Shown here one piece after another: positions 16,297-24,918 of a stretch of DNA of 53,525 nucleotides. Source of the stretch: JALTDM01 sp964421355 (lineage in GTDB: Bacteria > Bacteroidota > Bacteroidia > Bacteroidales > JALTDM01). The notes under the pieces are model-generated. The model did no database searches. It was not told where the DNA came from and worked only from the letters and a program-made list of their open reading frames with translations. The stretch is from NCBI GenBank assembly GCA_964421355.1, contig CAYQWX010000007.1, positions 1 through 53,525 of the forward strand. Direction: 5' to 3'. Made by a program: the position numbers and the translations under genes. The stretch's first letter is position 1. Each line of letters starts with the position of its first letter.

Positions 16297-17136
16297 ATGA
16301 ATAAAACTTTGGTTTTTGTTATATGGCTTTACATTCTTCCTTTTTTTGCTGTTGCAAATTTTTCAAGCAAAAAAGATACTACGAAAGTAAATTACAAATT
16401 TTTAATTATATCTTCCTCTGTATATAGTGCTTCAATTACAGGACTATCTTATGTTTGGTATAATAAATATCAACATACTGGATTTCACTTTTTTAATGAT
16501 GGTTCGGAATGGTTACAAATGGATAAAGTAGGTCATGGGTTTTCCGCTTATTACATAAATAGCATTCTATGCAAACAGCTAAACAGCAATAAATTATGGT
16601 ATTCTTATGTGATTACACAAATTTATATGAGCGGTATTGAAATAATGGATGCTTATCAGAAAGATTGGGGATTTTCTTGGTGGGACATTGCTGCAAATAA
16701 TATGGGTAGTGCTTTGTTCTCATTGCAACAAAGGTATCAATTACCAATTAAATTAAAATTTTCCTACTACCCTACCCAATATTCTCCAATGAGACCGGAA
16801 ATGCTTGGAAGTACATTTATTGAAAATATCTTAAAAGACTATAATGGACAAACATATTGGTTAGCTATCTCTCCATGGAGCAAAAGTATTTTCACTTTAG
16901 ACATAGGCTATTCTGCAACGGGAATGCTTGGTGGCAAAAACAATCCTCCTGAATTTGCATCTATACCAAGATACAGACAATTTTATTTATCAGCGGGCAT
17001 AACCCTCTCTAAAATAAAAACAAAGAAGAAGTGGCTTAAAGTATTACTTAACACTATTGATGTAATTAAGATTCCTTTCCCTTCATTATATATAGAAAGT
17101 AGTGGCAAAGTCGGTGTCAGAATATTTAATTTGTAG
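16297..17136 (+). CDS. DUF2279 family membrane/exported protein
   Basis: The N-terminus has a hydrophobic signal or anchor (1-20), a second hydrophobic segment near 31-52, and then MDKVGHGFSAYYIN, the Asp-Lys-x-Gly-His core of DUF2279 (YfiM-like). SWWDIAANNMGSALF is another family block. The C-terminal half has alternating polar and aromatic strands (YSPMRPEMLGST, FTLDIGYSATGM), suggesting envelope location. The function of the family is unknown. Length is 279 residues. The gene diverges from nfnA and converges with dnaX; a TAATTTTCG stretch at 16266-16274 is a possible but imperfect promoter element. Confidence 0.75.
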   Translation: MNKTLVFVIWLYILPFFAVANFSSKKDTTKVNYKFLIISSSVYSASITGLSYVWYNKYQHTGFHFFNDGSEWLQMDKVGHGFSAYYINSILCKQLNSNKLWYSYVITQIYMSGIEIMDAYQKDWGFSWWDIAANNMGSALFSLQQRYQLPIKLKFSYYPTQYSPMRPEMLGSTFIENILKDYNGQTYWLAISPWSKSIFTLDIGYSATGMLGGKNNPPEFASIPRYRQFYLSAGITLSKIKTKKKWLKVLLNTIDVIKIPFPSLYIESSGKVGVRIFNL

Positions 17137-17169
17137 AAGATAGATAAATGATACCTCTACCCTATTTAT

Positions 17170-18924
17170 TTAAAACCTCAAATCAAACTTTTCTCTTAAT
17201 TTTTCCAGATTAGGATTTTTTTTAACGAAGTTCTCATAAATAGACTCCTTAGATTGTCCGGGTTTTTTATATTCTTGTTTTACTTCTATTATTTCCGTAA
17301 CTATTTTTATTGAATTGTATTGCAATTTTTTTTGCACATAAGTTATCAGTCTTGATAAATATTCTTTTAGTTTGTCTTCCAGTATAGAATTAGGAAAAAT
17401 TAACTTAACGGTATTATCAGGTAAAAAAGATATAAGCATATTTGTATGTCTTAATGAAACCAAATTATTTTCTTCAAAAAATAGATTTATAGCTTCTCTA
17501 AACTGCGTCTCTGAAAAATAAGGATTATGATTTGTAGGTACTTCAACACTGTTATCATTTATATTACTTCCCTGCTTTTCTTTAACTATTGTTACTTCTT
17601 CTTTATTGTCATCATATTTTTCTCCCGAATTGCTTAATGTTTCTTTTATGCTTATACCAGTAACTCTCGGTTTATATGTGGCATTGGTAGATGCAGGCTC
17701 TTTTACTTCTTTATTTGTTTCCTGCTTATGTGTTGTATATTCAACTTGCTTTGTCTCTTTATTTGTATTTTGTTTTATAGTACTTGAGGAAATATTTGTC
17801 GGTGTTTCTATCTGTTCGGTAGGTAATTTTTGATTTATAAAACACATCTTCACAAGAGCCATCTCAGAGGCTAATCTTCTATTAAGTGTGGTTTTAAGTT
17901 CAACCATCACTTTATTTACCACATCTAAAGACTTGATAATAAATGCAGTGGGAATTTCCTTAGATTGTATTTTATATTTTTCTTTTATTCTTTCACCTAC
18001 TTCCAACAATTTTTCTGTTCCTGGATTTTTTAGAACTAATAAATTGCGAAAATGAGTAGCTAAACCATTAAAAAAATTAGCTTCACTAAAACCTTTTTCC
18101 AAAATATTATCAAAATCCAAAAGCACTTTGGCATAATCTCCTTTCAATAGACTTTGTGTTATGTCAAAATAATGTCCATAATCTAATATATTCAAATTTT
18201 CTATGGTAGCTTGATAGGTAATATTACCATTGGTATAACTTGCTATCTGGTCAAAAATTGACAATGCATCCCTTAATCCTCCATCAGCTTTTTGAGCAAT
18301 AATAGTCAATGCATCTTCCTCATATTGTATATTTTCCTGTTTGGCAATATTTATCAAATGATTTACTATATCATCAATTTTAATCCTGTTAAAATCAAAT
18401 ATTTGACAACGGGATAAGATAGTTGGTAAGATTTTATGTTTTTCGGTAGTAGCCAAAATGAATATCACATGAGCTGGAGGTTCTTCCAAGGTTTTAAGAA
18501 AGGCATTAAATGCTTGTTGCGAAAGCATGTGTACTTCGTCTATTATGTATATTTTATATCTTCCTATTTGCGGAGGTATTCTTACTTGTTCAATCAATTG
18601 CCTTATATCATCCACGGAATTATTAGAAGCCGCATCCATTTCATAAATATTATACGAAGTATTATTGTTAAATGCTTGGCAGGATTCACATTGGTTACAT
18701 GCTTCTACATCCGGAGTCAAATTTTCACAATTTATTGTTTTTGCAAATATCCTAGCACAAGTGGTTTTCCCTACTCCTCTGGGACCTGAAAACAGATAAG
18801 CTTGGGCAAGTTTTTGATTTTTTATAGCATTTTTAAGAGTTTTCACTATACTATCTTGCCCTACTACCGAACTAAAATCTTGCGGTCTGTATTTGCGAGC
18901 AGAAACTATATATTTGTCAGACAT
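17170..18924 (-). CDS. dnaX: DNA polymerase III subunit gamma/tau
   Basis: DnaX forms the motor of the clamp loader. The AAA+ core has Walker A GPRGVGKTT (residues 48-56), a zinc module (Cys66, Cys76, Cys79, Cys82), Walker B DEVHML and the arginine-finger motif LSRCQIFDF. Residues about 360-455 are a Gln/Thr/Lys-rich linker and the rest is a tau-like C-terminal domain ending EKFDLRF. Length is 584 residues. I did not find a clear slippery-sequence frameshift site for a shorter gamma form. It is an isolated minus-strand gene converging on DUF2279, with a promoter element upstream at 18947-18954. Confidence 0.96.
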   Translation of the reverse strand: MSDKYIVSARKYRPQDFSSVVGQDSIVKTLKNAIKNQKLAQAYLFSGPRGVGKTTCARIFAKTINCENLTPDVEACNQCESCQAFNNNTSYNIYEMDAASNNSVDDIRQLIEQVRIPPQIGRYKIYIIDEVHMLSQQAFNAFLKTLEEPPAHVIFILATTEKHKILPTILSRCQIFDFNRIKIDDIVNHLINIAKQENIQYEEDALTIIAQKADGGLRDALSIFDQIASYTNGNITYQATIENLNILDYGHYFDITQSLLKGDYAKVLLDFDNILEKGFSEANFFNGLATHFRNLLVLKNPGTEKLLEVGERIKEKYKIQSKEIPTAFIIKSLDVVNKVMVELKTTLNRRLASEMALVKMCFINQKLPTEQIETPTNISSSTIKQNTNKETKQVEYTTHKQETNKEVKEPASTNATYKPRVTGISIKETLSNSGEKYDDNKEEVTIVKEKQGSNINDNSVEVPTNHNPYFSETQFREAINLFFEENNLVSLRHTNMLISFLPDNTVKLIFPNSILEDKLKEYLSRLITYVQKKLQYNSIKIVTEIIEVKQEYKKPGQSKESIYENFVKKNPNLEKLREKFDLRF

Positions 18925-18946
18925 ATCTTTTGATTAATTAAGAATA

Positions 18947-18954
18947 CAAAAATA
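18947..18954 (-). promoter_or_regulatory. Putative -7 element (TATTTTTG) for dnaX
   Basis: The minus strand reads TATTTTTG 22 bases before the dnaX ATG, matching TAnnTTTG, within the divergent interval shared with the gene at 19080. Confidence 0.45.
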
Positions 18955-19047
18955 CAAAAAAATGTGCGGTTATTGTTCCATAGAAAAAACAGAAAAATAT
19001 TTTTGTCAAAACACTTATAAAAAATAACAACATTAACTAAAAAAAAT

Positions 19048-19055
19048 TACCTTTG
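19048..19055 (+). promoter_or_regulatory. Putative -7 element (TACCTTTG)
   Basis: TACCTTTG, identical to the octamers before gcvH and the FKBP gene at 32250, ends 24 bases before the ATG at 19080. Confidence 0.5.
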
Positions 19056-19079
19056 CAAATCATAAAACTTTTTTGAGTT

Positions 19080-19643
19080 ATGGATATAAGAAAAATTATT
19101 CAAATTGTTTTGCTTATTGTAGTTGTAATATTAGGTTATCTGGTATATGAAACCATTGATGAACCTATTCGTTTTCAAAAAGAAAAAGAAAAAAGATACG
19201 CTAAAGTAATAGAACGATTAAAACAAATACGTAAGGCGGAAATAACATTTAGGGAAGTTAAAGGTCATTATACAGGAAGTTTCGACACTCTGCTATACTT
19301 TTTAAAACATGACTCTTTACCATTAGTAAAAAAGATAGGTATGATACCAGATTCTCTATTAGATTCACTTACAGAAGAAGACGCCATAAAAAAAGGTTTA
19401 ATAGTTAGGGATACCTCCTATATTCCTGTATTGGATTCTATTCTTACCAATGTAAATGTGGACTCTCTACCTTATGTACCTTATACAAAAGGTGCTAAAT
19501 TTAAGTTACATGCAGGATTGATAAGTGTATCGGGAACAAAACAACCTGTTTTTGAGGCCATAGACTCAAAACCTTTTGACCCTGAAGATACTTTGAAAGT
19601 AGGTTCTATGACAGAAGTGACCACTACCGGAAACTGGGAATAA
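19080..19643 (+). CDS. Single-pass membrane protein of unknown function
   Basis: One transmembrane helix (about residues 7-23, IQIVLLIVVVILGYLVY) is followed by a charged helix (RFQKEKEKRYAKVIERLKQI) and then RKAEITFREVKGHYTGSFDTL, a layout reminiscent of pilin-like or periplasmic-adaptor proteins. The rest is acidic and ends with TTTGNWE. Length is 187 residues. I recognise it only as a conserved Bacteroidota-type hypothetical. It is 6 bases upstream of a DUF3822-like gene and rsmD, probably one operon with a promoter element at 19048. No enzyme motif is visible. Confidence 0.7.
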   Translation: MDIRKIIQIVLLIVVVILGYLVYETIDEPIRFQKEKEKRYAKVIERLKQIRKAEITFREVKGHYTGSFDTLLYFLKHDSLPLVKKIGMIPDSLLDSLTEEDAIKKGLIVRDTSYIPVLDSILTNVNVDSLPYVPYTKGAKFKLHAGLISVSGTKQPVFEAIDSKPFDPEDTLKVGSMTEVTTTGNWE

Positions 19644-19649
19644 ATATGT

Positions 19650-20480
19650 ATGACCGACTTTATTGTTAAGGATAAACTATTTAATAATTCTTATATTTCA
19701 AATTACCATTCGGTTATTAGGCTGAATGGTAATTTTTTTTCTAAAAGTTTTTATTGTCCAAAATCAAAAAAAATAATTTATTATCAAAAGGGAGAAATAA
19801 TAGACAATAAGCCTCTAATTGAAACTAATAAACAACATTTGCAAAAAGAAATAATACTCATTGATACCCAATACAATACACTTACACCTACAGCATTCCA
19901 TTTCTATGAGAAACAAAACAACTTACTAAAATTTGTATATGGAGAAAATTTCAATGAAACATATACGGACACTTTATTCTTTGACTCCATTCAAGTTATT
20001 TATGCAATAGATGGAAAAATACAAACACATATAAATAAAATAGACAAAAAACTTTTACGAAGTACTTTTTCTATCATTTTGGATAGTTTTTTATCTTTAT
20101 ATAAAACATCAGATTTTAAATCTTCAATATTAACGGCCACATTTGACAATTATTTTTATTTGTTTTTAATATCCAATAACAAACTACTACTGGCAAATAC
20201 TCTAAAATATAAAAATATTGATGATATTTTATATCACAATTTAAATTTGTATGATAAATTTACCTTAGATAAAAAAGAGACTGCATTTTATTTCCTAAAT
20301 CTTTCTCAATTATTTGAAAATCAAGAAATAAAAAAGACCTTAAACATTTTTGGTATAAAGAACAATAAAATACTTTTATCACCCCCTAAAGATGCAATAG
20401 GTTATAAATTCCATTCAATTGAAATTGATGATTTATTTTTGCATTACAAAACTTATACAATTGAGAATAATAGGCGGTAA
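19650..20480 (+). CDS. DUF3822-like protein
   Basis: This 276-residue protein has alternating beta-strands and helices with no signal peptide (for example LIDTQYNTLTPTAFH, TATFDNYFYLFLISNNK, FYFLNLSQLFEN). Length, segment order and position just before rsmD fit the DUF3822 family of Bacteroidota, thought to have an actin-like ATPase fold; that link is from memory of the family and is not proved here. It overlaps the rsmD start by 20 bases, so the two are translationally coupled. Its role is unknown. Confidence 0.6.
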   Translation: MTDFIVKDKLFNNSYISNYHSVIRLNGNFFSKSFYCPKSKKIIYYQKGEIIDNKPLIETNKQHLQKEIILIDTQYNTLTPTAFHFYEKQNNLLKFVYGENFNETYTDTLFFDSIQVIYAIDGKIQTHINKIDKKLLRSTFSIILDSFLSLYKTSDFKSSILTATFDNYFYLFLISNNKLLLANTLKYKNIDDILYHNLNLYDKFTLDKKETAFYFLNLSQLFENQEIKKTLNIFGIKNNKILLSPPKDAIGYKFHSIEIDDLFLHYKTYTIENNRR

Positions 20481-20997
20481 ATACAAAGGAAGAGTTATTT
20501 CTAATCCTAAAGGTTTTAATAGCAGAATAACAACAGACAGAGCGAAAGAAAGTCTATTTAATATTCTTAACAATGATTTTTATTTTGAAGACATTTCTGT
20601 ATTAGATATGTTTGCTGGCAGTGGTAATATCACTTACGAATTTGCATCAAGAGGTTCCGATGTGATTGCTATAGAAAAAAATTATAAAAATTACACTTTT
20701 ATTAGTTCAAATATCAAAAAATTAGGACTTACAAATGTTAAATTACTAAAGGGAGATTGTTTCAATAAAACAACAACACTGCTTCAAAAATTTGATATAA
20801 TTTTTGCTGATCCCCCATTTTCTGCAGACTTTATCTCACAAATACCCGATTTTGTTTTTAATAATCAATTACTTAAAAAATACGGTATTTTAATTGTAGA
20901 ACATGACAAAAGAAACTCCTTTTCTTCCGATATTAAATTATACGATGTAAGGGAATATGGCGGAGTAAAATTTTCATTTTTTAGAAATAGTAAATAA
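20461..20997 (+). CDS. rsmD: 16S rRNA (guanine966-N2)-methyltransferase
   Basis: RsmD methylates G966 of 16S rRNA using S-adenosylmethionine. The SAM site is LDMFAGSGNITYEFASRGS and the catalytic motif ADPPF; DRAKESLFNIL is a family block. I chose the TTG at 20461 because it gives the usual RIIxGxxKGR opening; the longer ATG at 20419 adds 14 residues that overlap the upstream gene and do not fit the family. The protein is then 178-179 residues, the normal length. The stop is followed by a terminator shared with ppdK. Confidence 0.9.
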   Translation: MRIIGGKYKGRVISNPKGFNSRITTDRAKESLFNILNNDFYFEDISVLDMFAGSGNITYEFASRGSDVIAIEKNYKNYTFISSNIKKLGLTNVKLLKGDCFNKTTTLLQKFDIIFADPPFSADFISQIPDFVFNNQLLKKYGILIVEHDKRNSFSSDIKLYDVREYGGVKFSFFRNSK

Positions 20998-21032
20998 AAA
21001 AGCCACCCCACATAATGTAAGATGGCTTTTTT
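20996..21032. terminator. Bidirectional terminator between rsmD and ppdK
   Basis: AAAAAAGCCA pairs with TGGCTTTTTT around a loop that itself contains ACAT/ATGT. A-run and T-run flanks let it stop transcription in both directions. Confidence 0.8.
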
Positions 21033-21052
21033 TACTTAGCTATTTTAATCAA

Positions 21053-23788
21053 CTATGCTTCTACTTCAACCGAGTTTTTTATATTTGCTTGAGCAGCAGC
21101 AAGCCTTGCGATAGGAACTCTAAAAGGCGAACAACTCACATAATTCATTCCCACCTTATGGCAAAATTCAACAGAGGAAGGTTCTCCTCCATGTTCCCCA
21201 CAAATACCAACTTTCAAATCTTTTTTCACACTTCTACCCTTCTTTGTTCCCATTTCTACGAGTTGTCCAACACCTCTTTGGTCTAATACTTGAAATGGAT
21301 CATGTTCCAATATACCTAATTCTTTATATTTTGGCAAAAATTTAGATACATCATCACGGGAATAACCATAAGTCATTTGAGTAAGGTCATTTGTCCCAAA
21401 TGAAAAGAATTCTGCATATTCAGCTACATCATCAGCAGTAAGTGCTGCCCTTGGTATTTCTATCATAGTGCCTATCATGAAGTCTATTTTATCATTATAG
21501 TCCTCAAACACTTTTTGTGCAGTTTCTTCTATTATATTCCTTTGCAATTTTAATTCCTTTGACTCTCCTACCAAAGGCACCATTATTTCAGGAAGAGCTT
21601 TAATTCCTTTCTTTTTCAAATTCAAAGCAGCTTCCAATATGGCTCTAACTTGCATTTCCGTAATTTCCGGATAAGTATTTCCCAAGCGGCAACCTCTATG
21701 TCCGAGCATAGGATTTAATTCTGCCAATTCCTCTACTTTTTCTTTTATTTTTTCCACATCTACCCCCATTTCTTTAGCAACTTCCTCTTGTGCTTCTACT
21801 TCGTGTGGTAAGAACTCATGCAAAGGAGGATCCAATAACCTAACAGTTACGGGTAAGCCTTCCATCACTTCAAATATACTTTCAAAATCAGCTCTTTGAT
21901 ACGGTAATAATTTATTTAATGCTTCTCTTCTTTTTTCTTCGGTATCAGCAAGTATCATTTCTCTCATATGCATTATACGTTCACCTTCAAAAAACATGTG
22001 CTCTGTACGAGCAAGTCCTATTCCTTCTGCACCAAACTCTCTTGCCACTTTTGCATCTCGAGGTGTTTCGGCATTTGTTCTTACTTGTAATCTCCTATAT
22101 TTATCTGCAAGTTGCATCAACCTGCTAAAATATCCACTTATTTCAGGATCTTTTGTGTCAATTTTACCTAAATAAACATCTCCTGTAGAGCCATTCAAAG
22201 AAATCCAATCGCCTTCTTTTATTACAACTTTACCAACTTTAAACTCTCTTTTATCATAATCTATTTCAATATCACCTGCTCCCACCACCGCACATTTACC
22301 CATACCTCTTGCTACTACTGCTGCATGAGAAGTCATTCCTCCACGAGAAGTTAAAATTCCTTGTGCGGCATTCATTCCCTCTATATCTTCCGGTGAAGTT
22401 TCTATACGTACCAATATTACTTTTCTTCCTTCTTTATTCCATTCCATAGCTTCGTCAGCAAAAAATACTACTTGTCCCGTAGCAGCACCGGGTGAAGCAG
22501 GCAAGCCTTTTGTTAAAACTCCTGCTTTTTTAAGTGCTTCCGGATCAAATACAGGATGCAACAATTCATTCAATTTATTAGGTTCTACACGCAACACTGC
22601 TTCTTTTTCATCAATCAATCCTTCATCCAACAAATCTAATGCTATTCTTACCATTGCTGCACCAGTTCGTTTACCATTACGAGTTTGCAATAACCACAAT
22701 CTACCTTCTTCTATGGTAAATTCTATATCTTGCATATCACGGTAATGATGCTCCAAGTTATTTTTTATTTCAACCAACTCTTTATATACATTAGGCATAT
22801 ATTCTTCAAGGGAAGGATATTTTTCTACTCTTTCTTCTTCTGATACACCATTTGCTTTTGCCCAAGCAATAGAATCTGCTTTAGTAATTTGTAAAGGAGT
22901 ACGGATGCCTGCTACTACATCTTCACCTTGTGCATTTATTAAATATTCCCCGTTAAAACGTTTTTCTCCCGTAGCCGCATCTCTTGTAAATGCAACACCT
23001 GTACCAGATTTATTTCCCATATTACCAAATACCATTGCTACTACATTTACAGCAGTTCCCCAATTATCTGGTATTTCATGTATTCTTCTATAGGCAATAG
23101 CTCTTTCATTATTCCAACTATCAAATACCGCCATTATAGCACCCCATAATTGGTCCCAAGGATCCGTAGGAAAATCCTTTCCTGTCCTGTCTTTTACAAC
23201 ATTTTTGAAACTTCCTACCAGTTCCTTCAAATCCTCAACATTCAATTCCGTATCATTCTTAACTCCTCTTCTTTCTTTTATTTTTTCTATTTCAGCTTCA
23301 AACGGATCTATTTCTCCTTTTTCGGCTTTTACTCCCATTACTACATCTCCATACATTTGAATAAATCTACGGTAAGCGTCCCATGCAAAACGCGGATTAT
23401 TTGTCTTTTTTGCCAAGCCTTCTACTGCATCGTCATTTATCCCGAGATTGAGCACAGTATCCATCATTCCCGGCATAGAAACTCTTGCTCCAGATCTAAC
23501 AGATACTAACAAAGGATTTTCTTTATCTCCAAATTTTTTACCAGTAGTATTTTCTATAAATTTTATACCGTCAATTACTTTTGGAGTAATCAACTCCTCT
23601 ATTTTTTCCTTTCCAAGAGTGTAGTATTCAATACAAGTTTCAGTAGTGATAGTAAAACCGGGAGGAACAGTTATTCCAATTCTGGCCATTTCTGCAAGAT
23701 TGGCTCCCTTACCACCTAATAAATTTTTCAAATGAGCACCACCTTCGGCACTTCTGTTTCCAAATAAATAAATTCTTTTTTTATCCAT
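21053..23788 (-). CDS. ppdK: Pyruvate phosphate dikinase
   Basis: PPDK interconverts pyruvate, ATP and phosphate with PEP, AMP and pyrophosphate. The ATP-grasp domain is N-terminal (GGKGANLAEM, GNMGNKSGTGVAFTRD). The swivelling phospho-His domain has His488 in GGMTSHAAV, with the neighbouring Thr486 that regulatory kinases modify in plants and bacteria. The C-terminal PEP/pyruvate domain has GTNDLTQMTYGYSRDD and a catalytic Cys in GICGEHGGEPSS. Length is 911 residues. In anaerobic Bacteroidota it serves PPi-linked glycolysis. No PPDK regulatory protein is adjacent. It is a single gene facing rsmD, preceded by a long non-coding stretch. Confidence 0.97.
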   Translation of the reverse strand: MDKKRIYLFGNRSAEGGAHLKNLLGGKGANLAEMARIGITVPPGFTITTETCIEYYTLGKEKIEELITPKVIDGIKFIENTTGKKFGDKENPLLVSVRSGARVSMPGMMDTVLNLGINDDAVEGLAKKTNNPRFAWDAYRRFIQMYGDVVMGVKAEKGEIDPFEAEIEKIKERRGVKNDTELNVEDLKELVGSFKNVVKDRTGKDFPTDPWDQLWGAIMAVFDSWNNERAIAYRRIHEIPDNWGTAVNVVAMVFGNMGNKSGTGVAFTRDAATGEKRFNGEYLINAQGEDVVAGIRTPLQITKADSIAWAKANGVSEEERVEKYPSLEEYMPNVYKELVEIKNNLEHHYRDMQDIEFTIEEGRLWLLQTRNGKRTGAAMVRIALDLLDEGLIDEKEAVLRVEPNKLNELLHPVFDPEALKKAGVLTKGLPASPGAATGQVVFFADEAMEWNKEGRKVILVRIETSPEDIEGMNAAQGILTSRGGMTSHAAVVARGMGKCAVVGAGDIEIDYDKREFKVGKVVIKEGDWISLNGSTGDVYLGKIDTKDPEISGYFSRLMQLADKYRRLQVRTNAETPRDAKVAREFGAEGIGLARTEHMFFEGERIMHMREMILADTEEKRREALNKLLPYQRADFESIFEVMEGLPVTVRLLDPPLHEFLPHEVEAQEEVAKEMGVDVEKIKEKVEELAELNPMLGHRGCRLGNTYPEITEMQVRAILEAALNLKKKGIKALPEIMVPLVGESKELKLQRNIIEETAQKVFEDYNDKIDFMIGTMIEIPRAALTADDVAEYAEFFSFGTNDLTQMTYGYSRDDVSKFLPKYKELGILEHDPFQVLDQRGVGQLVEMGTKKGRSVKKDLKVGICGEHGGEPSSVEFCHKVGMNYVSCSPFRVPIARLAAAQANIKNSVEVEA

Positions 23789-24052
23789 AATTTATAGTTT
23801 TTTTAAGCAAACTTTTTCGCATTGTAAAAATAATACTTTTTCTATAAATAATTAGTTTTTTAAAGCACATTAATTTTACATTTCTTCAATAATGTCCCAT
23901 TTTATGAATAGTAGTATTGGTTACTCCAAACAAATTATGTAAATCTTTGTTATGAGAAACAAATCTATAAATACTAAAGTTTGTGCCTCACGGTTTTCTT
24001 TACCACTTTCCTTTTTTAAAGATAAAACGGACGAAATCATAGTTTTGAAGTG

Positions 24053-24088
24053 TTTTCTTTGGTTCGTTTTTTGTCACTACAAAGAAAA
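24053..24088. repeat. Inverted repeat TTTTCTTTG / CAAAGAAAA
   Basis: Nine bases at 24053-24061 are the exact complement of 24080-24088, with an 18-base spacer. It is part of a cluster of hairpins in the ppdK-dNK interval. Confidence 0.55.
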
Positions 24089-24128
24089 GAACAGAAATAA
24101 AAATAAAGTGGGAATAAAAATATTCTAT

Positions 24129-24154
24129 CTACTTTTTTAGCAACAAAAAAGTAG
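24129..24154. repeat. Hairpin CTACTTTTTT / AAAAAAGTAG
   Basis: A perfect 10-base stem encloses a 6-base loop (AGCAAC). Palindromes of this composition recur between genes in Bacteroidota genomes as I recall; whether this one is repeated elsewhere cannot be seen here. Confidence 0.6.
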
Positions 24155-24171
24155 AACAAGGTAACCTTGTT
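24155..24171. repeat. Palindrome AACAAGGT-A-ACCTTGTT
   Basis: An 8-base perfect inverted repeat about a single central A directly abuts the previous hairpin. It could be a protein-binding site or part of a small repeat element. Confidence 0.55.
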
Positions 24172-24241
24172 TGTTCTGTACAGGACTGCTAAGTCAATTT
24201 AAATAGTTAATCAGTAAAAAAACATAATACCACTTTTTATG

Positions 24242-24249
24242 TATCTTTG
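24242..24249 (+). promoter_or_regulatory. Putative -7 element (TATCTTTG) for the dNK-recJ-ispE operon
   Basis: TATCTTTG matches TAnnTTTG, 24 bases before the chosen ATG at 24274. It overlaps an in-frame TTG at 24247 and so argues against that upstream start. Confidence 0.5.
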
Positions 24250-24273
24250 CTGCAACTTCTTTTTTTATTATTT

Positions 24274-24912
24274 ATGAACCGCAAAGAATACAAAACAGTC
24301 GTAATAGAAGGGAATATTGGAGTAGGTAAAACTACACTCGTAAATGCTATAGGAAACCGATACAATGCAAAAATTATCTTGGAACGTTTCGAAGATAATC
24401 CTTTTCTGGAAAAATTTTACGAAAATCCAGAACAATATGCCTTCATGGTAGAAGTAAACTTTTTAATATCTCGCTATGAACAAGTAAAAGAGTTTTTACA
24501 ACCCTCATTGTTTCACGACTTCTCAATATCAGATTTCTATCTAAATAAAACAATTATCTTTTCTGCCAATAATCTTTCTTCACACCAATACAATTTATTT
24601 TTTAAAATATATAAAATCATTTATGGTAAACTACCTCTACCGTCCATATATATTTATCTAAAACGTCCTGTTGAAGAGTTATTGGAAAATATAAAAAAAC
24701 GCTCCCGTCCTTACGAAAAACATATTACTGCAGAATATTTACAAGGCATAGAACAAGCTTACAATGATTATCTACGCACCGTAAAAGATTTTCCCATAGT
24801 AATAAGTAATGTAAAAAACAAAGAACTAACAGATGCTCAAATAACAGACTTTTTTTATAACATAATTTACAAAACAAATTTAAAAAACGGAGTTAATCAT
24901 ATAAACCCATAA
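24274..24912 (+). CDS. Deoxynucleoside kinase (dAK/dGK family)
   Basis: This 212-residue protein opens with the P-loop EGNIGVGKTTL and continues with LERFEDNPFLEKFYENP, the adenosine/guanosine-kinase subfamily segment, FSISDFYLNKT containing the DRS-like region, and a lid with KKRSRPYEKHI. Such kinases salvage deoxynucleosides, giving dNMPs for DNA synthesis. The start at 24274 follows the promoter element and gives the MNRKEYKTVVIEG opening. recJ starts 6 bases after its stop. The exact base specificity cannot be read from sequence. Confidence 0.87.
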   Translation: MNRKEYKTVVIEGNIGVGKTTLVNAIGNRYNAKIILERFEDNPFLEKFYENPEQYAFMVEVNFLISRYEQVKEFLQPSLFHDFSISDFYLNKTIIFSANNLSSHQYNLFFKIYKIIYGKLPLPSIYIYLKRPVEELLENIKKRSRPYEKHITAEYLQGIEQAYNDYLRTVKDFPIVISNVKNKELTDAQITDFFYNIIYKTNLKNGVNHINP

Positions 24913-24918
24913 CCAATT

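Larger units (their letters stand above)
23789..24273. other. 485-base gene-free interval with hairpins
   Basis: This interval separates divergent ppdK and the deoxynucleoside kinase gene. It should hold the ppdK promoter (no exact TAnnTTTG found) and the kinase promoter at 24242. Between 24053 and 24171 are three perfect inverted repeats, listed separately. The 62-codon frame at 23952-24140 looks accidental. I see no tRNA or recognised riboswitch. Confidence 0.6.

Noticed and set aside
23952..24140. Open frame of 62 codons in the ppdK-dNK gap
   Set aside because: It overlaps inverted repeats, has low-complexity Lys/Phe content, no ribosome site and no recognisable family features.
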